From Frigididesulfovibrio sp031551885 (GTDB lineage: Bacteria; Desulfobacterota; Desulfovibrionia; Desulfovibrionales; Desulfovibrionaceae): 10,660 nt of DNA. Shown here piece after piece: positions 1 through 6,743 of the stretch. A program made the translations under genes and the position numbers. A model generated the notes under the pieces. It was not told the DNA's origin, made no database searches, and saw nothing but the letters and a program-made list of their open reading frames with translations. Position 1 is the stretch's first letter; each line of letters starts with the position of its first letter. The DNA is taken from NCBI GenBank assembly GCA_031551885.1, contig JAVBMX010000023.1, forward strand, positions 1-10,660, read 5' to 3'.

Positions 1-396
1 GTTTTCGGCATCTATGAGCGTGACGGCGCAGTTTACACGGAACTGATCACGGACTGCTCGGCCAAGACGCTTCAAGCTATCATCAGGGGCAAGGTATCCC
101 CTGAGAGCATTGTCCACTCCGACTGCTGGAAAGGCTACGACGGATTAGTGGACGTTGGGTACGACAAACATTTCCGCATCAACAAATCCAAGCACTTTGC
201 GGAAAAATCGGTTCACATCAACGGCATTGAGGCATTCTGGAGCTTTACAACACGCCGCTTGGCAAAGTTTAATGGCGTAAAGCGGAATTTCGAACTCCAC
301 CTCAAAGAGTGCGAATGGCGCTACAACCAAGCGCTACCCCAGCTTCTCGACGGCCTCAAGCTCTTGGTGGCAAAAAACAAAGACCTGATGGTCTAG
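1..396 (+). CDS. IS1595-family (ISXO2-like) transposase, 3' part only
   Basis: Open in frame 1 from the first base to a TAG at 394-396, giving 131 C-terminal residues; the start lies outside the window. The family catalyses cut-and-paste movement of small insertion sequences using a DDE-type RNase H-fold domain. Visible family signatures are the second catalytic aspartate in HSDCWKGYDGL (about residues 39-49 of the fragment), a HFRINKSKHF stretch, the HINGIEAFWSFTTRRLAKFNG block carrying the acidic or Asn catalytic position, and LKECEWRYNQ near the C-terminus. The first catalytic Asp would be upstream. Base composition is lower in G+C than the neighbouring genes, as expected for a mobile element. 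The part seen has no frameshift, so the copy could be active, but intactness cannot be judged. The family call is from remembered motifs and is fairly secure; the subgroup is not. Confidence 0.88.
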   Translation, partial: VFGIYERDGAVYTELITDCSAKTLQAIIRGKVSPESIVHSDCWKGYDGLVDVGYDKHFRINKSKHFAEKSVHINGIEAFWSFTTRRLAKFNGVKRNFELHLKECEWRYNQALPQLLDGLKLLVAKNKDLMV

Positions 397-703
397 ATCC
401 TTAATAATATAATGATACTTATACCTAAAATACATTGAATACAAAAAAACAACAAAATTCTCAAAATATTTCGACATAAGAAGAAAAATAAATAGAGCAA
501 AGACAAAATATACATCATTAATGCATCAAATTATATACTTAACATGTTATACCGTCGCCTACACAATGACCCGCGGCAAAAAACCGCTCGCGAGTGAAAA
601 TCGCCAAAACCATCGACAGGGTCTTGCCTTGGGGGGCACGAGGATTTATTTATATCTGTTGAGTGCGCATTTCGCCGCTTGCTCGCCTTTTCCCGGAGAA
701 TCC
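397..703. other. Gene-free region: AT-rich stretch and secA leader
   Basis: This gap holds no convincing gene. Bases 397-540 contain only 29 G or C in 144 (20%), unlike anything else in the window, and should include the right end of the insertion sequence. I could not identify its terminal inverted repeat or target duplication without the left end. From about 550 the composition returns towards the chromosomal level. A reading frame open from 521 joins secA in frame, but the sequence does not look like protein and a good ribosome binding site lies at 695. Possible promoter pieces are TATACT at 534-539 (no good -35 partner) and TTGCCT at 624-629 (poor -10 partner). Small palindromes are AACATGTT (541-548), CTCGCGAG (587-594) and a GCGG/CCGC hairpin (573-587). 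Confidence 0.7.
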
Positions 704-3313
704 ATGTTCAGCCTGATCTTCAAAAAAATCTTCGGTTCCAAGAACGAACGCTACATCAAGCGCAAATCGGAGCAAATCTCCGCCATCAACGCCTTTGAGC
801 CGCGTATGAAGGCTCTGGCGGACGAAGACTTTCCCCAACAGATCCGCACGTGGAAAGACCAGATCGCGACCGGCGAAACCACCCTGGACACCCTTCTGCC
901 TGAAGTGTTCGCCTTGGTGCGTGAGGCTTCGGTCCGTACGCTGGGGTTGCGCCACTTCGACGTGCAGCTTATCGGCGGCATGGTGCTGCACTCCGGCAAG
1001 ATTGCGGAAATGAAGACCGGTGAAGGCAAGACCCTCACCGCCACCCTGGCCGTGGTGCTCAACGCCCTCTCCGGCAAAGGCGTGCATGTGGTCACGGTCA
1101 ACGACTACCTGGCCAGGCGCGACGCCGAATGGATGAGCCAAGTTTACAACTTTCTGGGCCTTTCCGTGGGCGTCATCGTGCACGGGCTCACCGACGCCGA
1201 GCGCCAAGCCGCCTACGGGGCGGACATCACCTACGGCACCAACAACGAATTCGGCTTCGACTATCTGCGCGACAACATGAAATTTTACAGCGCGCAGTTG
1301 GTCCAGCGCGGGCACAACTTCGCCATTGTCGACGAAGTGGACTCCATCCTTGTCGACGAAGCCAGAACCCCGTTGATCATCTCGGGCGCGGCCGACGACT
1401 CCACCGACCTCTACCGCAAGGTCGACACCGTGGTCACCCGCCTGGTCAAAGACCGAGACTTCACCGTGGATGAAAAGGCCAAAACGGCCATGCTCACGGA
1501 CGAAGGCGTGCAACGCTGCGAAACCATCCTGGAAATCGACAACCTTTTCGATCCCCAAAACATCACCGCCCAGCACCATGTGCACCAGTCGCTCAAGGCG
1601 CATGCCGTGTTCCAACGCGACGTGGACTACATCGTCAAAGACGATCAGGTGCTTATTGTGGACGAGTTCACGGGCCGGCTCATGCCGGGCCGGCGCTTTT
1701 CCGACGGCCTGCACCAGGCCCTGGAAGCCAAGGAAAACGTCAAGGTCCAGGCCGAAAACCAAACTCTGGCCTCGATCACCTTCCAAAACTACTTCCGCCT
1801 GTACGCGAAACTCTCGGGCATGACCGGCACAGCCGATACCGAAGCCGTGGAATTCCATGAAATCTACGGCCTTGAAGTGGTTTCCATCCCCACCCACATG
1901 CCGATGATCCGGGCCGACATGCCCGACGTAATTTACCGCACCAAGGCGGAGAAGTACGACGCCATCGTCGAGCAAATCCGCGAACTGCACCAGAAAGGCC
2001 AGCCCGTGCTGGTGGGCACCATTTCGATTGAAACGTCGGAACTGCTTTCGACCAAACTCAAAAAAGCCGGCGTCCCGCACAACGTGCTCAACGCCAAGCA
2101 GCATGAGCAGGAAGCCGGAATCATCGCCGAGGCCGGGCAGGCCGGAAAAGTGACCATCGCCACGAACATGGCCGGCCGGGGCACGGACATCAAGCTGGGC
2201 GAAGGCGTGCGCGAACTCGGCGGCCTGTTTATTCTGGGCACCGAGCGTCACGAAAGCCGACGCATCGACAACCAGTTGCGCGGCCGTTCGGGCCGTCAGG
2301 GCGACCCGGGGCGTTCGCGCTTCTTCCTGTCCTTGGAAGACGACCTGATGCGCCTGTTCGGCTCGGAGCGCATCTCCAAGCTAATGGCCACCCTGGGCCT
2401 GAAAGACGGCGAATCCATCGAGCACCGGATGATTTCCCGGGCCATTGAAAACGCCCAAAAACGGGTCGAAGGCCACAACTTTGAAATCCGTAAGACCCTG
2501 CTGGATTACGACAACGTCATGAACCAGCAGCGCGAGGTGATCTACTCGCTGCGCCGCGACGCCATCGGCCGCGAAGAAGTGGAAGAGGTCGTGGCCGAAT
2601 TCCGCGAAGACGTCCTGGCCGACGTCTACTCCATCCAGAACGCCGCCAGAGGCCCCCTGGACGCGGAAGACGAAGAAATGCTCCGCGCCCGCCTCCAGGA
2701 AGTGTTCAACATCGAAAAAGTCTGGCTGGACGACCGCCTGCCCACCCAAGACGAAACCCGCGACCTGATCGAAGGCATGCAGGAGACCCTCCGGCAGACC
2801 GCCCCGGATCACTATCGCGACATCCTGCGCTACTTCATGCTGGAAGAGCTGGACCGCAGCTGGAAGGAACACCTGTTGAGCATGGATCACCTGCGCGACG
2901 GCATCGGCCTGCGCGGCTATGGCCAGCGCGATCCCAAGCAGGAATACAAGCGCGAAGGTTTCGCCCTGTTCCAGGAAATGCTCGACCGCATCCGGGAAAA
3001 CCTGTTCAAGACCCTGACCCGTCTGCGTCTGCAGCCGGCAGAAGCCGCCCCCGAGCATCAGGAGGCCCCGGCCGAACCCCAACCCGAGCCCGAAGCGGCC
3101 CCCACCCCGGAACCGCAGCCCCAGGAACAAAAGCAGGCGGCTTCGCCTTTCCGGCACAAAGACAACACCAAGCTTTCCTATTCCGGCGGCTCGGCCTCCG
3201 GCCCGGGGAAACCCGCCGCCGCCAAACGCGACACGCCCAAAGTGGGCCGCAACGACGACTGCCCCTGCGGCAGCGGCAAGAAATACAAAAAGTGCTGCGG
3301 CATGGGGAAATGA
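704..3313 (+). CDS. secA: Preprotein translocase ATPase SecA
   Basis: SecA is the motor ATPase that binds preproteins and pushes them through the SecYEG channel in the cytoplasmic membrane. The 869-residue product is close to the usual family length. Seen in order: Walker A MKTGEGKT (about residues 103-110), the DEVD Walker B box (210-213) with the following SILVDEARTP, the TFQNYFRLY and SGMTGTA blocks, NMAGRGTDI, the LRGRSGRQGDPG motif of the second helicase domain, the helical scaffold/wing region, a flexible Pro/Glu/Ala/Gln-rich linker (about 778-815), and a C-terminal zinc-binding SEC-C motif with Cys853, Cys855, Cys864 and Cys865. The start at 704 is chosen because GGAGA (695-699) lies 5 bases upstream of the ATG and the protein then begins in the standard way (MFSLIFKKIFGSKNER). 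It is first in a probable operon with the next two genes. An insertion sequence lies about 300 bases upstream. Confidence 0.98.
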   Translation: MFSLIFKKIFGSKNERYIKRKSEQISAINAFEPRMKALADEDFPQQIRTWKDQIATGETTLDTLLPEVFALVREASVRTLGLRHFDVQLIGGMVLHSGKIAEMKTGEGKTLTATLAVVLNALSGKGVHVVTVNDYLARRDAEWMSQVYNFLGLSVGVIVHGLTDAERQAAYGADITYGTNNEFGFDYLRDNMKFYSAQLVQRGHNFAIVDEVDSILVDEARTPLIISGAADDSTDLYRKVDTVVTRLVKDRDFTVDEKAKTAMLTDEGVQRCETILEIDNLFDPQNITAQHHVHQSLKAHAVFQRDVDYIVKDDQVLIVDEFTGRLMPGRRFSDGLHQALEAKENVKVQAENQTLASITFQNYFRLYAKLSGMTGTADTEAVEFHEIYGLEVVSIPTHMPMIRADMPDVIYRTKAEKYDAIVEQIRELHQKGQPVLVGTISIETSELLSTKLKKAGVPHNVLNAKQHEQEAGIIAEAGQAGKVTIATNMAGRGTDIKLGEGVRELGGLFILGTERHESRRIDNQLRGRSGRQGDPGRSRFFLSLEDDLMRLFGSERISKLMATLGLKDGESIEHRMISRAIENAQKRVEGHNFEIRKTLLDYDNVMNQQREVIYSLRRDAIGREEVEEVVAEFREDVLADVYSIQNAARGPLDAEDEEMLRARLQEVFNIEKVWLDDRLPTQDETRDLIEGMQETLRQTAPDHYRDILRYFMLEELDRSWKEHLLSMDHLRDGIGLRGYGQRDPKQEYKREGFALFQEMLDRIRENLFKTLTRLRLQPAEAAPEHQEAPAEPQPEPEAAPTPEPQPQEQKQAASPFRHKDNTKLSYSGGSASGPGKPAAAKRDTPKVGRNDDCPCGSGKKYKKCCGMGK

Positions 3314-4041
3314 GCGCAGCGCCTCACAATACGGCAACGCCGTGTCCCGGTCGAAGAGGCCGGTTCGCGGCGTTTCTTGTTGTGCTTTTTCTCTGCTCCT
3401 CGGCTTTGCCGTCTTCCGTTCCCGCTTTTGTATTTGAAGGCACCGAACCGGCCTGGTTCTGGCTCCGGACTCCCGAGCGGGCGAAACTCCTGCGATACAT
3501 TCGCGCCTTGCCCACCGTGTACGCCATGCGGGTCTCCGGGTACTTCAGCGAACGGTGGTCCCTCAACGGCCGCGAGATGCTTCCGAATTTTCTGAGCTCC
3601 GGCTCCCCCGCCGCGCACCTCTTCGCCCTGGAAGAAATCTTTTCGGAAATCGACTATTGGAAATCCCACCTGGACTATGCCCTTTTGAAAGACGACTTCT
3701 CCGGGCCACGGCGCATGTTCGCACGTCTGTCCCTTCCGGACTATGTGGAAGCCTGCCGGCTCGAAAACGTCAAGCCGGAGCATTACCGCGCCACGGCCGA
3801 ACTTCTTGCGGACATGGAACTTTCGGGATATGCCGTCCTCTGCGACGAAAATAATGTGGAAACCGGGCGCTTCGGCCCCGAATGCACATACGGCTCGGCC
3901 AAGCCGGCGGGAATCTCCTTTGACCCCTGGTTTATGATGGCCACACTGTGGTATTATGCCGAGAACGGCGTTGCTCCGCCGGAAACCGCGCCGTACGGAG
4001 TCGTCCCCCTGATCGGCGGCTGGTATCGGCTTACCCCGTAA
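3310..4041 (+). CDS. Exported protein of unknown function, coupled to secA
   Basis: A 243-residue protein I do not recognise as a named family. I believe an equivalent gene sits between secA and argJ in Desulfovibrio (recalled, not searched). The ATG overlaps the secA stop as ATGA (3310-3313), which suggests translational coupling; a GTG at 3292 is an alternative start but has no ribosome binding site. The N-terminus is a signal peptide: a basic stretch (Arg15, Arg16, Arg18), a hydrophobic core from about residue 19 to 33, and a likely cleavage after Val-Pro-Ala at residue 39. No lipobox and no second membrane helix is apparent, so the product should be a soluble periplasmic protein. The mature part is rich in Trp, Tyr and Phe (for example WFWLRTPERAKLLRYI and DPWFMMATLWYYAENG) and looks largely helical. 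Two cysteines in the mature domain (in EACRLE and LCDENN) plus one in PECTYG could form a disulfide. Function is unknown. Confidence 0.88.
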   Translation: MSAAPHNTATPCPGRRGRFAAFLVVLFLCSSALPSSVPAFVFEGTEPAWFWLRTPERAKLLRYIRALPTVYAMRVSGYFSERWSLNGREMLPNFLSSGSPAAHLFALEEIFSEIDYWKSHLDYALLKDDFSGPRRMFARLSLPDYVEACRLENVKPEHYRATAELLADMELSGYAVLCDENNVETGRFGPECTYGSAKPAGISFDPWFMMATLWYYAENGVAPPETAPYGVVPLIGGWYRLTP

Positions 4042-4102
4042 CGGCGGGTCGAACGGCCGAAACTTGTATTGTCGGAACGCGCTTAACCCAACGAGACACA
4101 CC

Positions 4103-5287
4103 ATGAGCATTCCTCTGCCCCAAGGCTTCCATCTGGCCGCGACTTCCGCCGGGTTCAAGAAATCCGGAAAGCCGGATCTTTCCCTGCTTCTCTCCGACCA
4201 GCCCGCCACGGCGGCCGGCGTGTTCACCACCAACCTGTTCAAGGCCGCGCCCGTGCAGGTTGCCCAAGCCATACTCAAAGAGCGCAAAACGGCGCGGGCG
4301 GTGTTGATCAACACCGGTCAGGCCAACGCCTGCACCGGAGAGGAAGGCATCGCCAACTGCCGGCGCACCCTGGAATTGGCCGGGAAGGCCTTCCTTCTCG
4401 ACCCGGCGGACATCCTGCCCGCCTCCACCGGGGTTATCGGCGTGCAGCTCAAAATGGATTTGTGGGAAACGGCCGTCCCCCGTCTCGTCAAGAGCCTGGG
4501 GTCGACCACGGTGGAGGAATACGCGGCGGCCATGATGACCACCGACGCCTTCCCCAAATACGCCTCTGAAGCGGTGGAACTGAGTGGCGGCAAGGTTGTG
4601 CTCACGGGCACGGCCAAAGGCGCGGGCATGATTTGTCCCAACATGGCCACCATGCTTTCGGTGGTCATGTGCGACGCCGATATCCCCCCTGAAGACTGGC
4701 GCCCCATGTTCGTGCGCGCCGCCGGACAAACCTATAACCGGGCCACCGTGGACGGCGACACCAGCACCAACGACACCCTGTACGGCCTGGCCGGCGGGGC
4801 CACGGGCATCTGCCCGCGGGGCAAGGATTTGGAAAAGCTGGAGGAAGCCCTGGTCCGAGTGCTCGGCACTCTGGCCTATCTGCTGGTGAAAGACGGCGAA
4901 GGTGCCACCAAGGTGATCATGATCCGGGTGCGCGGCGCGGCCTCAAACGAAGATGCGGAAAAAGCCGCACGCACCGTGGGGCATTCCCAACTGGTAAAAA
5001 CCGCCATGTACGGCAAAGACGCCAACTGGGGCCGGATTGTGGCCGCCCTCGGGCGTTGCGGCGTGTTCTTCGATCCGGCCGCCGTGCGTGTTTCCTTGTG
5101 TGGTGTGGAGTTGTTCGCCAACGAGCAGCCCACGAACCTGGACTTTGACGCCCTGCTCAAAGGCCCGCTGGAACAGCGCGACCTGCCTCTGGACATTGTG
5201 CTGGGCGACGGCCCCGGCTGCTGCGAACTGCTGGCCTCGGACCTGACCCACGAGTACGTGAGCATCAACGCGGATTATCGAAGCTGA
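4103..5287 (+). CDS. argJ: Bifunctional ornithine acetyltransferase / N-acetylglutamate synthase ArgJ
   Basis: ArgJ transfers the acetyl group from N-acetylornithine to glutamate, recycling acetyl in the cyclic arginine pathway; bifunctional versions also use acetyl-CoA to make N-acetylglutamate. It is cytoplasmic. The 394-residue product has the N-terminal TTNLFKAAPV and NTGQANACTG blocks and the self-cleavage region KGAGMICPNMATML. The precursor is cut before Thr183, which becomes the nucleophile of the beta chain. Later come YNRATVDGDTSTNDT, KDANWGRI and the typical C-terminal YVSINADYRS. The start at 4103 gives the normal N-terminus; the frame is open back to 4064 but those extra residues are not family-like. 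The ribosome binding site is weak (GAGA at 4093-4096). It lies 61 bases after the exported-protein gene with no terminator between, so it may be co-transcribed with secA. Whether it is mono- or bifunctional cannot be told from sequence. Confidence 0.97.
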   Translation: MSIPLPQGFHLAATSAGFKKSGKPDLSLLLSDQPATAAGVFTTNLFKAAPVQVAQAILKERKTARAVLINTGQANACTGEEGIANCRRTLELAGKAFLLDPADILPASTGVIGVQLKMDLWETAVPRLVKSLGSTTVEEYAAAMMTTDAFPKYASEAVELSGGKVVLTGTAKGAGMICPNMATMLSVVMCDADIPPEDWRPMFVRAAGQTYNRATVDGDTSTNDTLYGLAGGATGICPRGKDLEKLEEALVRVLGTLAYLLVKDGEGATKVIMIRVRGAASNEDAEKAARTVGHSQLVKTAMYGKDANWGRIVAALGRCGVFFDPAAVRVSLCGVELFANEQPTNLDFDALLKGPLEQRDLPLDIVLGDGPGCCELLASDLTHEYVSINADYRS

Positions 5288-5347
5288 ACACTCGGTTTAT
5301 GACGGCGTCCCGCGCATGAACCCGGCATCGTCGCCGCGGCGCCCCCC

Positions 5348-5376
5348 TTGGCGTGCCCGAAAAAATCGATTAGTAT
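5348..5376 (+). promoter_or_regulatory. Predicted sigma70-type promoter for the DUF4156 lipoprotein gene
   Basis: TTGGCG (5348-5353) and TAGTAT (5371-5376) each match four of six consensus bases and are 17 bases apart. Transcription would begin near 5383 and leave a leader of about 33 bases before the ATG at 5416. It sits in the 128-base gap after argJ, so the lipoprotein gene probably has its own transcript. Prediction only. Confidence 0.45.
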
Positions 5377-5415
5377 GGCATGATTGACACGACACACAAC
5401 TCCAGGAAGCACTTC

Positions 5416-5751
5416 ATGCGCAAACTCGGCCTTTGCCTCTGCCTTCTGCTGCTCACCGGCTGCGCGGCCAAGTCGGTGGACACCAACGGACTCAAGGTAA
5501 AAACCTCCCGGGAAAAACCCACCGGCAACTGCGCGGAACTGGGAGAAGTCACCGGCGCGCAGGGCAACTGGTTCACCGGCCCGTATACTTCCAATAAAAA
5601 CCTGCATGACGGCGCGGTCAACGATCTGCGCAACCAGGCCGGAAAAATGGGCGGCAACCTGGTGTGGATCCACGAGGATAAAATGCTCACGGGGCACCAA
5701 GCCGAAACCGTCAACGCCTTGATCATCGGCACCGTGTACCGCTGCGAATAA
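5416..5751 (+). CDS. Small DUF4156/YjeI-like lipoprotein
   Basis: A 111-residue predicted lipoprotein. The signal sequence MRKLGLCLCLLLLTGC ends in a lipobox with the lipidated cysteine at residue 16; Ala17-Ala18 follow, with no Asp at +2, so outer-membrane sorting is plausible in a diderm. The mature part resembles the DUF4156 (YjeI) family: a Cys followed by LGEV (Cys39), a Gly-rich segment, then the AVNDLRNQAGKMGGNLVWI stretch in which Ala/Asn/Arg and Gly positions recur in the family. Cys39 and the penultimate Cys110 could form a disulfide in the mature protein. The start at 5416 follows AGGAAG (5404-5409) by 6 bases; an in-frame ATG at 5380 has no ribosome binding site and would spoil the signal peptide. 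Function is not known for this family. The gene ends 21 bases before a strong terminator. Confidence 0.88.
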   Translation: MRKLGLCLCLLLLTGCAAKSVDTNGLKVKTSREKPTGNCAELGEVTGAQGNWFTGPYTSNKNLHDGAVNDLRNQAGKMGGNLVWIHEDKMLTGHQAETVNALIIGTVYRCE

Positions 5752-5772
5752 TCTCCGGTCGTAAGAATGAGG

Positions 5773-5803
5773 AAAAGGCCCCGTCGGGGCCTTTTCGTTT
5801 TCC
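5773..5803. terminator. Symmetric rho-independent terminator between convergent lipoprotein genes
   Basis: AAAAGGCCCC (5773-5782) and GGGGCCTTTT (5786-5795) form a perfect 10-base-pair stem with a three-base GTC loop. On the forward strand the stem ends in TTTT and a further CGTTTTCC follows. Because the arms are A-tract/T-tract symmetric, it should also stop reverse-strand transcripts from the lipoprotein gene at 5996-6544. Confidence 0.88.
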
Positions 5804-5995
5804 TTATAGCGTATCCGGGCAGCCGCTTCCGCCGGCGGAAAAACATTTCCCTGCGTTGCGCGCTCGCCCATATGCGCTGCACCGGCGCGCAGCGGAATGC
5901 GCGCTGGAATTCTTCTGACGGTGCCCCGAAAGGGCGAGGCACAGAATGTACCGAATCGAAAAAAGGCCGTTTGCCGCAGGCGGAGAACAAAAACT
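5804..5995. other. Hairpin-rich intergenic stretch, no gene identified
   Basis: No coding region is supported here. The stretch would form the 3' untranslated part of the reverse-strand lipoprotein transcript if that transcript ends at the shared terminator. Structures seen: a perfect 14-base palindrome TTCCGCCGGCGGAA (5827-5840); CGCTGC/GCAGCG arms around an 8-base loop (5875-5894); and a compound stem in which TTCT (5913-5916) pairs with AGAA (5943-5946) and GTGCC (5921-5925) pairs with GGCAC (5938-5942), with an inner CCC-GAAA-GGG tetraloop option. Whether these form in RNA is not known. Confidence 0.45.
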
Positions 5996-6544
5996 CTACT
6001 TGGCGGCAGCCTTTTGTTCCGTATACGTCAACGTGATCTCTTTCCTTTCCCCGCCGGAAAGCCGAACCTTCCGCATCAACATTGAGGTTTCCTTGCCGTA
6101 ATAGCTGTTCTCCGGCTTCCACGCTATGGTCGTCACAACAAAGTACTCTCCGTCTTTCAAGACGGAAAATTCAAACATGCCGTCCGCATCCGGGTTCACG
6201 CTTTTTCCGCCGGATTTTTGAAAGAGTTCCCGGTCGGAAAACTTGGGCGCAAGGGCGGCCGTTTTCAAAAAGCCCTGGTCGGTACTGCCGAAGATACGCG
6301 TCATGCGTTCCGACGAGTTGGCCGTCACCGGAATAAGGGTCACGGGAAACTCCCCGCCCCGAACCTTATCGCCGGTGCGCGGAATAATTACGCTGCCCCC
6401 GTAAAGGCTGTTGTTGCCCGGCTCGAGCGCGGCCTGTACTTCATCCGGGTTTAGTTCATTTTCCAAATCGACCGTTTTGGAACCACAGCCCGAAAGACAC
6501 ACCATCAACAACAGCGCCGTCAGACCAACTGCCGTTTTCATCAT
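5996..6544 (-). CDS. Predicted lipoprotein, unknown function
   Basis: A 182-residue predicted lipoprotein of no family I can name. The signal peptide has Lys3, a hydrophobic core and the lipobox LSGC with Cys20 as lipidation site; Gly21-Ser22 follow, compatible with outer-membrane sorting. The mature region begins with a low-complexity acidic segment, then alternating polar and hydrophobic residues suggest beta strands; the later part (DADGMFEFSVLKDGEYFVV to the end) resembles a small beta-sandwich or carboxypeptidase-regulatory-like fold, which is an inference. Two adjacent ATG codons (6544 and 6541) are possible starts; GGAGA (6549-6553, reverse strand) is 4 bases from the first and 7 from the second, so the second is about as likely. 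It is transcribed towards the shared terminator at 5773-5803 and away from murJ. Confidence 0.85.
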   Translation of the reverse strand: MMKTAVGLTALLLMVCLSGCGSKTVDLENELNPDEVQAALEPGNNSLYGGSVIIPRTGDKVRGGEFPVTLIPVTANSSERMTRIFGSTDQGFLKTAALAPKFSDRELFQKSGGKSVNPDADGMFEFSVLKDGEYFVVTTIAWKPENSYYGKETSMLMRKVRLSGGERKEITLTYTEQKAAAK

Positions 6545-6589
6545 TGTTTCTCCGTTTGTCTCTGCCGTGCGTTCAACCGCAGGCCCCGC

Positions 6590-6618
6590 AACATACCGCC
6601 ATCATCGCCCCCCGGCAA
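6590..6618 (-). promoter_or_regulatory. Predicted sigma70-type promoter for the reverse-strand lipoprotein gene
   Basis: On the reverse strand TTGCCG (6618-6613) and TATGTT (6595-6590) each match four of six consensus bases, with a 17-base spacer. Transcription would begin near 6583, about 40 bases before the start codon. An inverted repeat, CGGCAA-AA-TTGCCG, at 6619-6632 abuts the -35 box and could be an operator. Prediction only. Confidence 0.4.
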
Positions 6619-6743
6619 CGGCAAAATTGCCGCCTTCGCCGCGCTTCCAAAGGGGAGCCTGCCGAAATACCACGGCAAACCGACCCGACGGCCCCCATAT
6701 GGCCGCGTTGCGCAACCTCTCCGCATGGCGTAAGGAACACCGC

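Noticed and set aside
521..703. In-frame upstream extension of secA by 61 codons
   Set aside because: The predicted residues do not resemble SecA, the ATG at 521 lacks a ribosome binding site, and a good one precedes the standard start at 704.
650..2251. 533-codon open frame on the reverse strand across secA
   Set aside because: It lies opposite a well-conserved gene and is Gly/His/Val-rich without motifs, a usual by-product of high G+C at third codon positions.
2381..4314. Long reverse-strand open frames across the secA end, the exported-protein gene and the argJ start
   Set aside because: They are antisense to genes with clear motifs, have no ribosome binding sites and show low-complexity composition.
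5384..5389. Perfect TTGACA box upstream of the DUF4156 lipoprotein
   Set aside because: No -10-like hexamer lies at suitable distance; the expected position (5407-5412) is AAGCAC and overlaps the ribosome binding site.
5968..5990. Possible separate terminator just after the reverse-strand lipoprotein gene
   Set aside because: There is a T-run on the reverse strand, but only stems of three or four base pairs precede it.
6699..6743. Earlier murJ start at the ATG at 6699
   Set aside because: No ribosome binding site precedes it, while AAGGA is well placed for 6744, which gives the usual MurJ N-terminus.
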